Below are positions 1 through 5,730 of a stretch of 5,730 bases of DNA, in pieces (the first letter of the stretch is position 1; every line of letters begins with the position of its first letter). The stretch lies in NCBI GenBank assembly GCA_003567055.1, contig PXAW01000318.1, forward strand, positions 1 through 5,730, given 5' to 3'. A program made the translations under genes and the position numbers. Source of the DNA: Hyphomicrobiales bacterium. Lineage in GTDB: Bacteria; Pseudomonadota; Alphaproteobacteria; Rhizobiales; Beijerinckiaceae. The notes beneath the pieces were generated by a model that did no database searches, had not been told where the DNA came from, and worked only from the letters and a program-made list of their open reading frames with translations.

Positions 1-1
1 C

Positions 2-850
2 GAGGACGGGGAATTCGAGAGCGCGCTCGAGCTCGAGGGTGAGCATACCCAGCTCCTCTACCTGCTGCGCAACCCCGATGTCAGCACGCTTCAGATCAAG
101 CGCGCCTATCGCGACGGGCTCGAACAGGCCGGTTTCGAGATCGACTTCGCCGCCAGCGGCGATGATCTCGGCCGCCGCTTCCACCGCTTCGATCTGTTTG
201 ACCGCAGCCGGCCCAGCGGGGTGAGCGTGCACGAAATCGGCTGGCCCCGGGACAAGGACGACATGCGCTTCATCGCCGCCAGCCATGCCGATGAGAACGT
301 CTTTGTAAACGCGCTGATCCATCCCAACCGCAGGGGAGGCGCGCCCGTGTTGCGGGTGGACGTGGTCGAGAAGCCGAGCGAGGAACCGACCATCGGCGTG
401 GCAGCACCGCAGCCGCCGGCGGAACAGCCCACCGAGCGCGAAGATATCGTCGCCGCTCACGATCCCGAGAATCTGAGCGCGGCTGAGATCGAGGCCGATA
501 TCGTTTCCGAGGGCCGCGTGGCCGTGCGCGATATTCTGTTCGAATTCGACAGCGCGGCGATCATCGACGAATCCGCTGGTGCGCTCGCAGCGATCGCGGA
601 ATTCCTCGAGACGAACGAAGAGCTCGAACTGCTCATCGTCGGGCATACCGACAATGTCGGGTCCTTCGATTACAATCTGAGCCTGTCCGTCGAGCGCGCT
701 CAGGCCGTGTCCTACTGGCTCGAAGAGCGCCACGGCATCGATGATGACCGCCTGCAGGCGGCTGGTGCCGGCATGATGGCGCCGGTTGCCACGAACCGCA
801 ACGAAGACGGGCGTTCGCAAAACCGCCGGGTCGAGCTGGTCGAGCGGTAG
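2..850 (+). CDS. OmpA-family envelope protein, 5'-truncated by the window edge
   Basis: The frame is open from the left edge to a TAG stop, giving 282 visible residues; the true start and any signal peptide lie outside the window. Residues about 172-282 form an OmpA C-terminal domain: ILFEFDSAAI opens it, GHTDNVG follows at 215-221, and NRRVELV closes it. The peptidoglycan (diaminopimelate)-binding Asp217 and Arg232 are both present with the usual spacing of 15. Residues about 12-122 form a separate domain whose pattern (a strand, then an S-x-L-x-x-x-R-A-Y helix, then GFEIDF) resembles the N-terminal domain of some OmpA-family proteins, possibly DUF4892; that name is from memory. A Pro/Glu-rich linker (about 123-170) joins the two. 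No beta-barrel is visible in this part, so it is probably a periplasmic or lipid-anchored protein that grips the cell wall. An in-frame GTG at 221 is internal to the first domain and is not the likely start. The OmpA domain is certain; the overall role is not. Confidence 0.9.
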   Translation, partial: EDGEFESALELEGEHTQLLYLLRNPDVSTLQIKRAYRDGLEQAGFEIDFAASGDDLGRRFHRFDLFDRSRPSGVSVHEIGWPRDKDDMRFIAASHADENVFVNALIHPNRRGGAPVLRVDVVEKPSEEPTIGVAAPQPPAEQPTEREDIVAAHDPENLSAAEIEADIVSEGRVAVRDILFEFDSAAIIDESAGALAAIAEFLETNEELELLIVGHTDNVGSFDYNLSLSVERAQAVSYWLEERHGIDDDRLQAAGAGMMAPVATNRNEDGRSQNRRVELVER

Positions 851-882
851 AGCGGTATCATGCCGGTCTGCGGCCGGTATTG

Positions 883-917
883 GAGCGCCCGGCCTGACGG
901 AGGCGGATCGGGCGCTC
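883..917. terminator. Stem-loop between convergent genes, possible terminator
   Basis: A perfect 9-bp inverted repeat, GAGCGCCCG (883-891) and CGGGCGCTC (909-917), encloses a 17-base loop that can itself pair GCCT with AGGC (892-895 with 901-904). It starts 33 bases after the OmpA-family stop and lies between two converging genes, where a two-way terminator is expected. No T-tract follows on either strand, so it does not fit a classical intrinsic terminator; it could instead protect 3' ends or act with Rho. Confidence 0.45.
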
Positions 918-933
918 TGAAGCCTCGTTTCGG

Positions 934-952
934 CGCATCACAGGCTGATGCG
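934..952. terminator. Second stem-loop in the convergent gap, possible terminator for the helicase gene
   Basis: A perfect 7-bp stem, CGCATCA (934-940) and TGATGCG (946-952), has a 5-base loop. It lies 16 bases past the stop codon of the minus-strand helicase gene, the usual place for a 3'-end hairpin. No T-run follows in either direction, so termination is inferred from position and symmetry only. Confidence 0.4.
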
Positions 953-967
953 GGCCTCCGGGCGCCA

Positions 968-2776
968 TTACCGCCTGGGCGATTTTGATGGATGCGCGCT
1001 CCCGGTCCCGCGTTTGCCCGCCGCAGCCTTGCCCGCCGCAGCCTTGCCGGCTTTCTTCTTGCTCACGGGTTGACCCGCCGCCTCGCCATCGTCTTTCGCG
1101 AAACGCTTCTTCCGCTTCTTGTCGGATCCCGCGCCGCCTGCGCCGGCATCGGCGAATTTGCCGGAGGTCCGCGCCTTGCGATGGCTGGCCGGAGCGTCGA
1201 TCTGCGGCGCGCCGGAAGCGCGCCGGGCCGTGACGCCTTTCTCGAGGCTGCCGTGTTTTCCCAAAGCGTTGAGGAATGTCGCAACGCTCGTCTCGGCGAT
1301 TTCCACCCAGGTCTCGGATTGCTGGACGCGGATCGCGCCGATCGCATCCTTGTCGAGTCCCCCGGAGCGGCACAGCAGCGGCAGCAGCCAGCGCGGCTCG
1401 GCGCCGTCGTCGCGCCCGACGGACAGGGTGAACCAGACGCTCGGGCCGAAGCGCGCATGCGCCTTCGCGGCTGGTCGCGTATCGACCGGGACGAGCTCCT
1501 CGGGCGCCGAGTGCCGGGCGCGATGCTGGCGCAGATAGGCTGCCGCAATCGCCTCAGGGGAATACAGGGCGAGCAACCGGCCAGCAAAAGCCGCTTCGTC
1601 CTCGGTGACATCCATGGACCAGTTGGGATCGGCGAGCAGACGCTCCTCGTCGCGGCGCAGGATCTCGTCCGCTCCCGGCGCGGTGATCCAATCCGCCGTC
1701 ACGCCGGCGCTCGCCAGCAGACGCTCCGCGCGCTTCACCGCCTTCGGCGGCACCACCAGGGCGGAGATGCCCTTGCGCCCGGCGCGGCCCGTGCGACCCG
1801 AGCGATGCAGCAGGCTATCGGCGTTGCTCGGGAGCTCGGCATGGATCACGAGTTCGAGATTGGGCAGATCGATGCCGCGGGCCGCGACATCGGTCGCGAC
1901 GCAGACCCGGGCGCGACCATCGCGCATCGCCTGAAGCGCGTGCGTCCGCTCCGTCTGGCTCAGTTCACCGGAGAGGCTGACGACGGCAAAGCCGCGATTG
2001 GAAAAACGGGCGGTGAGCCGGCTTACCATCGCGCGGGTATTGGCGAAGACGATGGCGTTTTGCGCCTCATGATAGCGCAGCACGTTGATGATGGCGTTTT
2101 CCGCGTCCTGTGCGGCGACACGCAGCGCCTGATAGGCGATGTCGGCGTGCTGGCTTCTGTCGGACTGGGTCTTCACCCGCACGGCCTCGCGCTGGAAACG
2201 CTGGGCCAGTTTGGCGATCATCGGCGGCACGGTCGCCGAGAACATCAGCGTCCGGCGCTCCGGCGGCGCCTTGTCCAGCATGAATTCCAGGTCTTCGCGA
2301 AATCCGAGATCGAGCATCTCGTCCGCCTCGTCCAGGACGATGACCTGCAAACCGGTCATGTCGAGGGATCCGCGCTGGATATGGTCGCGCAGGCGCCCCG
2401 GTGTCCCCACGACGATATGGGCGCCGCGTTCGAGGGTGCGGCGCTCGTCGCGCATGTCCATGCCGCCGACGCAGGAAGCCATGCGTGCCCCCGCCTTGGC
2501 ATAAAGCCAGCCGAGCTCGCGCGTCACCTGAGAGGCGAGCTCCCTTGTGGGTGCGACGATCAGGGCCAGCGGAGCGCTTGCGGGGCCGAGCATGCCTTCA
2601 GCGTCCAGCAGCGTCGGGCCGATCGCCAGCCCGAATCCCACGGTCTTGCCCGAACCGGTCTGGGCCGATACCAGCAGATCGGCATCGCGCAGAGCGGGGT
2701 CGGTGACCGCTTCCTGGACCGGGGTGAGACTATCGTAACCGCGCTCGGCGAGCGCCTGGGACAAGGTATGGATCAT
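968..2776 (-). CDS. DEAD-box ATP-dependent RNA helicase with DbpA-type RNA-binding domain
   Basis: This enzyme unwinds or remodels RNA using ATP and probably acts in ribosome assembly or RNA turnover. From the start used here (602 residues) all core motifs are present in order: Q motif around Tyr14-Gln21, Walker A AQTGSGKT (38-45), PTREL (76-80), GG (104-105), TPGR (125-128), DEAD (149-152), SAT (180-182), the IVFANT strand (242-247), ATDVAARGID (294-303) and HRSGRTGRAGR (324-334). Residues about 445-505 match a DbpA-type RNA-binding domain (DIG-like AIGAIRV, then WVEI), which in E. coli DbpA directs the enzyme to 23S rRNA. The last 50 or so residues are Lys/Ala-rich and look disordered. The frame also allows an ATG at 2845, adding 23 residues; I prefer 2776 because related proteins, as I recall them, begin shortly before the Q motif. 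Neither start has a good Shine-Dalgarno. The gene stands alone, divergent from the next gene and convergent with the OmpA-family gene. DEAD-box identity is certain; dbpA orthology is not. Confidence 0.95.
   Translation of the reverse strand: MIHTLSQALAERGYDSLTPVQEAVTDPALRDADLLVSAQTGSGKTVGFGLAIGPTLLDAEGMLGPASAPLALIVAPTRELASQVTRELGWLYAKAGARMASCVGGMDMRDERRTLERGAHIVVGTPGRLRDHIQRGSLDMTGLQVIVLDEADEMLDLGFREDLEFMLDKAPPERRTLMFSATVPPMIAKLAQRFQREAVRVKTQSDRSQHADIAYQALRVAAQDAENAIINVLRYHEAQNAIVFANTRAMVSRLTARFSNRGFAVVSLSGELSQTERTHALQAMRDGRARVCVATDVAARGIDLPNLELVIHAELPSNADSLLHRSGRTGRAGRKGISALVVPPKAVKRAERLLASAGVTADWITAPGADEILRRDEERLLADPNWSMDVTEDEAAFAGRLLALYSPEAIAAAYLRQHRARHSAPEELVPVDTRPAAKAHARFGPSVWFTLSVGRDDGAEPRWLLPLLCRSGGLDKDAIGAIRVQQSETWVEIAETSVATFLNALGKHGSLEKGVTARRASGAPQIDAPASHRKARTSGKFADAGAGGAGSDKKRKKRFAKDDGEAAGQPVSKKKAGKAAAGKAAAGKRGTGSAHPSKSPRR
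1014..1048. repeat. 15-bp perfect tandem repeat, 2.3 copies, in the helicase tail
   Basis: The unit TTGCCCGCCGCAGCC occurs at 1014-1028 and 1029-1043, and a third copy begins at 1044-1048. It is in phase with the minus-strand helicase gene and encodes repeated Ala-Gly-Lys-Ala-Ala units near the C-terminus (about residues 577-588). Because the unit is a multiple of three, gain or loss of copies would keep the frame and change only the length of the basic tail. Confidence 0.85.
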
Positions 2777-2978
2777 GGAATGCCAATCTGGGGAATATCG
2801 ACGCCGCAGCCTTGCGCGGTCCGTCGGCACGAAAGGTGCGATCATGGTTCACGTAACGCAACGCGCGCATCATGTATACTGTAGAAAACAGGGTTCGGGC
2901 TCGCGGCGCCCGGGATCCTTCACCCGCTCCCCCTGATCGGTTACGTCACGGGCCGGCTTCGACGGCAGAGGGCAACGC
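2777..2978. promoter_or_regulatory. Divergent intergenic region, expected to hold promoters for both flanking genes
   Basis: About 200 bases separate the start of the minus-strand helicase from that of the plus-strand spermidine-synthase-like gene, so both promoters should be here. The most promoter-like stretch is the AT-rich patch at 2869-2890 (6 of 22 bases are G/C), which contains TATACT at 2875-2880, one mismatch from a -10 box on the plus strand. No convincing -35 box lies 16-18 bases upstream of it, and I see no good -35/-10 pair for the minus strand. A 7-bp inverted repeat, ACGTAAC (2851-2857) and GTTACGT (2940-2946), and a small 5-bp hairpin (2896-2912) lie around the patch. If the helicase starts at 2845 the region shrinks accordingly. 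Confidence 0.4.
2967..2972 (+). promoter_or_regulatory. Ribosome binding site supporting the ATG at 2979
   Basis: AGAGGG lies 6 bases before the ATG at 2979, a good match in sequence and spacing to a Shine-Dalgarno. It supports this start over the overlapping longer frame that opens at 2872 in another phase. Confidence 0.65.
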
Positions 2979-3656
2979 ATGCTTCCATGGATACATCTGG
3001 CCACGGCACAAACGCCGGAGGGGGATAGGCTCAGGCTCCTGCGCCGGGGCGATGAATTCTCGATTCGTCTCGAGGGCGGCAACGAGCTGATGAACAGCCG
3101 CCTCGGCGGCTCGGAGGAGGCGCTCGCGACCCTTGCTTTCGACCAGCTGGCCGGGCGGCCCGCATCGCGTATCCTCATCGGCGGGCTCGGGATGGGATTT
3201 ACCCTGCGCGCCGCGCAATCGGTCGCGCCGCCGGATGCGCGCCTGATCGTCTGCGAGATCGTGCCTGAACTGGCCGACTGGGCGACGCAGCACATGGAGA
3301 CCGTGTTCGGGGATTGTCTCGCCGACCCGCGGGTGGAGTTGCGGGTGGGCGATGTCGGTGCCGTCATCGGCGAGGCCGGGAAGGCGTTCGACGCGATCCT
3401 GCTCGATGTCGATAACGGGCCTGACGGCCTCACGCGCTCGGAGAACGGCAGCCTTTACGGAGAGGCGGGATTGCATGCGGCACGCGCAAAGCTGACCCCC
3501 GGCGGCGTCCTCGCTGTCTGGTCCGCAGCACCCGACACGGCATTCGCAAAACGACTGGCCCGGTACGGCTTTGCGGTCACGACACACATTGTCCGCGCCA
3601 GCCGCTCCCGGCGCGGCGCGCGCCATACGATCTGGATCGCCGTGCGCCGGCCCTGA
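2979..3656 (+). CDS. Spermidine-synthase-like SAM-dependent Rossmann protein
   Basis: The 225-residue product has the fold pattern of spermidine synthases and class I methyltransferases. A short N-terminal beta region (1-35) comes first, then a nucleotide-binding strand and turn, IGGLGMGF (67-74), an acidic residue ending the next strand (Glu93), GDV (124-126), the acidic motif DVDNGP (143-148) and the GGVLAVW strand (175-181). Such proteins are usually annotated as spermidine synthase in alphaproteobacteria. Aminopropyltransferase residues look incomplete: the typical GGGDGG loop is GGLGMGF here, lacking the Asp that helps hold decarboxylated SAM, and the YHE-type putrescine segment reads SEEALA (45-50). 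The first Asp of the DSxDP-like motif may remain as Asp143. The product is therefore probably a soluble cytoplasmic SAM-binding enzyme of unknown substrate rather than a proven polyamine enzyme. The start has a good ribosome binding site and matches the N-terminus I recall for this family. No polyamine gene such as speD is adjacent; the gene stands alone. Confidence 0.85.
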   Translation: MLPWIHLATAQTPEGDRLRLLRRGDEFSIRLEGGNELMNSRLGGSEEALATLAFDQLAGRPASRILIGGLGMGFTLRAAQSVAPPDARLIVCEIVPELADWATQHMETVFGDCLADPRVELRVGDVGAVIGEAGKAFDAILLDVDNGPDGLTRSENGSLYGEAGLHAARAKLTPGGVLAVWSAAPDTAFAKRLARYGFAVTTHIVRASRSRRGARHTIWIAVRRP

Positions 3657-3682
3657 CAAGGCGATGACGTTCATCCGGCCGT

Positions 3683-5164
3683 TCAACCGGCGCGCATCAC
3701 CTGTACGCGCCTGCCGATCATCCAGCATGTGCAGGCTGCGATCAGGCTGAGGCAGGTGGCGCTGACGGGGTCGGTCAGCAGGACGGTGGGATCACCGCGT
3801 GAGAAGAGCAGGGTGCGGCGCAGGTATTCCTCGAAGGCGGGGCCGAGGATGAAGCCGAGGACGAGCGGTGTCGGCTCCAGCTTCAGCCGCAGCAGGACCC
3901 AGCCGAACAGGCCGAAACCGAGCATCAGCCACACGTCGAACAGCGAATTCTGCACCGAATGCACCCCGATCAGGCTGATCACGATGATCAGCGGCACCAG
4001 CCTGCGGAAGGGGATGCGCAGAAGCGAGGCCCAGATTCCGGCAAAGGGCAGGTTCAGCACCACGAGGATCACGTTGCCGATGATCAGGCTCGCCATCAGG
4101 GCCGTGAACAGATCCGGGTTCTGCGTGATGAAGGCGGGGCCGGGCATGATCGCATGCAGCATCAGCGCACCTGCGAGCACCGCCATGACCGGGCTGCCGG
4201 GCAATCCGAGGGTCAGGAGGGGCACCATCGCCGATTGGGCCGCCGCGTTGTTGGCCGCCTCCGGCGCGGCGACGCCCGCCACCGCTCCCGTGCCGAGCGG
4301 GCGATCCTTCGTGGCAAAGCCGTTCTCGATGCCGCGCGCGGCGAGCGCCGCGAGAAGCGTACTCGCCCCCGGAATCACCCCCAGCGCCGCGCCGATTCCC
4401 GTGCCGCGCAGGGCGGGAAGCCAGCCGGCGCGCAGGTCGGCGCGCGTGGGCCAGGGCCAGCGCACGAGTCTGATGCGCTCCGGGCGCCCACCCGTCTCCA
4501 GCGCGCGGATCAGCTCCGCCAGACCGAATATGCCCATCACCAGCGGGACGAAGCCGATGCCGTCGCGCAATTCCGGGATTCCGAAGGCGAAGCGCGGCTG
4601 CCCGCCCCCCAGATCGGTCCCCACGAGGCCGAGCCCCGCGCCGATCAGGATCAGCGCCAGAGCCGGGATCGCGGGGCCGGGCGAGATCACGGCGGCTGCG
4701 AACAGGCCGAGCGCGATCAGTCCCACCAGCCCCGCCGGCGCAATCGCCGTCGTCATGCCCGAGAGCGGGACCGCGATCGTTGCGATCAGCACGGCGGTGA
4801 CGAGCCCTGCAAAGAGCGAGGCGAGCGAGGCCATCGCGATGGCCGGCCCGGCCCGACCGGCCAGCGCCATCTTGTGGCCGTCGAGCGCCGTCACCACGCC
4901 GGAGCATTCACCGGGCACGTTGAGCAGGATCGACGTGGTCGAGCCGCCATATTGCGCACCATAATAGATCGCCGCCATCATGATGATCGCGCCCGCCGGC
5001 TCCAGCGCGAATGTCAGCGGCAGGAGCAGCGCCAGCGTCGCCGCCGGGCCGATGCCGGGCAGGACGCCGACCAGCGTCCCGACCAATGCGCCGACGGCGC
5101 AAAGCAGCAGGTTCTCCGGCGTCAGCGCCAGCGCGAATCCCGACATCCATGCGCTCAGATCCAT
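3683..5164 (-). CDS. tctA: Tripartite tricarboxylate transporter large permease subunit, TctA family
   Basis: This is the large inner-membrane subunit of a TTT-type secondary transporter, which imports carboxylates (citrate in the founding system) delivered by a periplasmic binding protein. At 493 residues it is close to the usual family length of about 500. Family hallmarks are clear: GVLPGIGPAATLALLLPLTF at 33-52, YYGAQYGGSTTSILLNVPGE at 67-86, GVIPGAS at 262-268, the signature from Pro301 to Gly323 containing PEAANNAAAQSA, and PTPLVLGFILGP (431-442) followed by a Glu/Arg-rich turn. Most of the rest is hydrophobic, consistent with about ten to twelve membrane segments. The first and second PG-containing halves reflect the internal repeat known in this family. 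It follows tctB by 10 bases, with its ribosome binding site overlapping the tctB stop. It converges with the spermidine-synthase-like gene, with only 26 bases between stops and no clear terminator there. The substrate cannot be read from the sequence, since specificity comes mainly from the binding protein, which is not in the window. Confidence 0.96.
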   Translation of the reverse strand: MDLSAWMSGFALALTPENLLLCAVGALVGTLVGVLPGIGPAATLALLLPLTFALEPAGAIIMMAAIYYGAQYGGSTTSILLNVPGECSGVVTALDGHKMALAGRAGPAIAMASLASLFAGLVTAVLIATIAVPLSGMTTAIAPAGLVGLIALGLFAAAVISPGPAIPALALILIGAGLGLVGTDLGGGQPRFAFGIPELRDGIGFVPLVMGIFGLAELIRALETGGRPERIRLVRWPWPTRADLRAGWLPALRGTGIGAALGVIPGASTLLAALAARGIENGFATKDRPLGTGAVAGVAAPEAANNAAAQSAMVPLLTLGLPGSPVMAVLAGALMLHAIMPGPAFITQNPDLFTALMASLIIGNVILVVLNLPFAGIWASLLRIPFRRLVPLIIVISLIGVHSVQNSLFDVWLMLGFGLFGWVLLRLKLEPTPLVLGFILGPAFEEYLRRTLLFSRGDPTVLLTDPVSATCLSLIAACTCWMIGRRVQVMRAG

Positions 5165-5170
5165 GCCCGG

Positions 5171-5176
5171 CCTCTT
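5171..5176 (-). promoter_or_regulatory. tctA ribosome binding site overlapping the tctB stop codon
   Basis: On the minus strand AAGAGG lies 6 bases before the tctA ATG. The last two bases of the tctB TAA stop (5175-5177) are its first two bases. A ribosome ending tctB would sit directly on this site, so translation of the two subunits is probably coupled. Confidence 0.7.
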
Positions 5177-5690
5177 ACAGACGAGGCCAGAGCGGCGCCG
5201 TGGGCGGCAACAGCGTGAGCCCGATCACCATCGTCATGGCGACGAGCGCAGCCACCGTGACCACGAGCGCGACCGGATTGCGTTCGCCGGCGCCGATGGC
5301 GGCCAGCGTTGCGGCAAAACCCGCCGAGATGACCAGGCCGAGTGCCGGCATCGTCAAGGCAAAAAGCAGGACTGCGCCCAGCAGCGCCGGTCCGCTCCAG
5401 CGTTGTGCGGTCGCGTCGGCAGGCTCGGCGCAGGGGGCGCGGCGCGGTGGCGGGGCATTGAGCGCGCATGAAGCAGCCCAGATCGCACCGAGCGCGATCA
5501 CCCCCTTGCTGAGCAGCTGCGCGAACAGACCGGGGCCGACATTCCCCCCGAGCCAGGCCGGCTGGCCATAGGCGAGGATCAGCATGACCGACCCGATCAC
5601 GACCAGCGCCAGCCCCGGAACGGCCCGCCCCAGCCCGAGCAGGGGAGCGGGCCGGCGGATTTTGGGCACATGCTCCGCTTGCGATGTCAT
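5175..5690 (-). CDS. tctB: Tripartite tricarboxylate transporter small membrane subunit, TctB family
   Basis: This 171-residue hydrophobic protein is the small, poorly conserved membrane subunit that partners TctA. Its size and layout fit TctB: a short cytoplasmic N-terminus, a membrane segment at about 22-41, the family's GPG turn (52-54, GPGLFA), a second segment at about 58-77, a polar Pro/Arg-rich loop (78-98), and then two or three closely spaced segments between 101 and 161. Many family members have Pro after the Phe of the GPG-x-F turn; here it is Ala57. Identification leans on the adjacent tctA, because TctB sequences vary widely. The ATG at 5690 has a GAGG core at 5696-5699, 5 bases away. 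The frame stays open to the right edge but has no start codon there. The exact role of TctB in transport is not well defined in the family. Confidence 0.88.
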   Translation of the reverse strand: MTSQAEHVPKIRRPAPLLGLGRAVPGLALVVIGSVMLILAYGQPAWLGGNVGPGLFAQLLSKGVIALGAIWAASCALNAPPPRRAPCAEPADATAQRWSGPALLGAVLLFALTMPALGLVISAGFAATLAAIGAGERNPVALVVTVAALVAMTMVIGLTLLPPTAPLWPRL

Positions 5691-5730
5691 GGGGGCCTCG
5701 GCTCGGTTTTCAGGTCTGGAAGAGAAGTCA
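5691..5730 (-). other. Leader of tctB or end of an upstream gene, undetermined
   Basis: These 40 bases upstream of tctB contain its likely ribosome binding site (GAGG, 5696-5699). One minus-strand frame runs from the edge to a TGA at 5687-5689 that would overlap the tctB ATG as ATGA; a second frame has TGA stops at 5728-5730 and 5710-5712. Either could be the end of a preceding gene, for which the TTT binding-protein gene tctC is the natural guess. The stretch is too short to recognise a protein or a promoter. Confidence 0.3.

Noticed and set aside
19..37. Nested palindromes GAGCGCGCTC (19-28) and CTCGAGCTCGAG (26-37)
   Set aside because: They fall inside the OmpA-family coding sequence and follow from repeated Glu-Leu codons (GAG/CTC); no regulatory meaning is indicated.
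992..2884. A 630-residue open frame on the plus strand covering the whole helicase gene
   Set aside because: It is codon-aligned with the minus-strand helicase, so its stops would need TTA, CTA or TCA codons in that gene, and these are rare in GC-rich genomes. It has no recognisable domain, while the opposite strand has every DEAD-box motif.
2872..3090. A 72-residue plus-strand frame starting at the ATG in the AT-rich patch
   Set aside because: It runs into the spermidine-synthase-like gene in a different phase, has no ribosome binding site and gives an Arg-rich sequence without a domain.
3657..3691. Small stems between the convergent ends of the spermidine-synthase-like gene and tctA (for example GATGA/TCATC at 3663-3675)
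   Set aside because: Stems are only 4-5 bp, partly overlap the tctA stop and have no T-tract, so I would not call a terminator.
3729..5218. Overlapping plus-strand frames of about 410-420 residues (3729-4964 and 3959-5218) opposite tctA
   Set aside because: They are low-complexity Arg/Ala/Gly/Ser-rich or His/Gln/Arg-rich translations typical of antisense shadows, and the minus strand carries all TctA hallmarks.
1..5730. Search for CRISPR arrays, insertion sequences, tRNA/rRNA, toxin-antitoxin or defence genes
   Set aside because: No spaced direct repeats, transposase motifs, tRNA-like folds or defence signatures were seen; coding capacity is almost filled by five housekeeping-type or transport genes.

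Overview
The window looks like ordinary chromosomal DNA of a GC-rich alphaproteobacterium. The support is high G+C by eye, rarity of TTA/CTA/TCA codons (which leaves long open frames opposite the real genes), and recalled resemblance of the helicase, the spermidine-synthase-like protein and the TctA/TctB pair to alphaproteobacterial proteins. The genus cannot be fixed from the sequence.

Layout, left to right. (1) Positions 2-850, + strand: the 3' part of a gene for an OmpA-family envelope protein, cut by the left edge. It has an N-terminal ligand- or partner-type domain, a Pro/Glu-rich linker and a C-terminal peptidoglycan-binding OmpA domain. (2) Positions 851-967: a convergent intergenic region with two perfect stem-loops. 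(3) Positions 968-2776, - strand: a DEAD-box ATP-dependent RNA helicase with a DbpA-type RNA-binding domain and a Lys/Ala-rich tail that carries a perfect 15-bp tandem repeat. (4) Positions 2777-2978: a divergent promoter region with an AT-rich patch. (5) Positions 2979-3656, + strand: a small spermidine-synthase-like Rossmann protein, probably SAM-dependent, with altered aminopropyltransferase motifs. (6) Positions 3683-5690, - strand: a tctB-tctA operon encoding both membrane subunits of a tripartite tricarboxylate transporter (TTT). The stop codon of tctB lies inside the ribosome binding site of tctA. The substrate-binding protein gene (tctC), if linked, would lie past the right edge.

The genes form four separate transcription units: an envelope protein, an RNA helicase, an orphan SAM-type enzyme and a carboxylate transporter. 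They share no obvious pathway. I found no mobile element, CRISPR array, tRNA or rRNA, and nothing that supports a new multi-gene system. The points most worth a second look are the altered active site of the spermidine-synthase-like protein, the two-domain architecture of the OmpA protein, the helicase tail repeat and the tight coupling of tctB to tctA.
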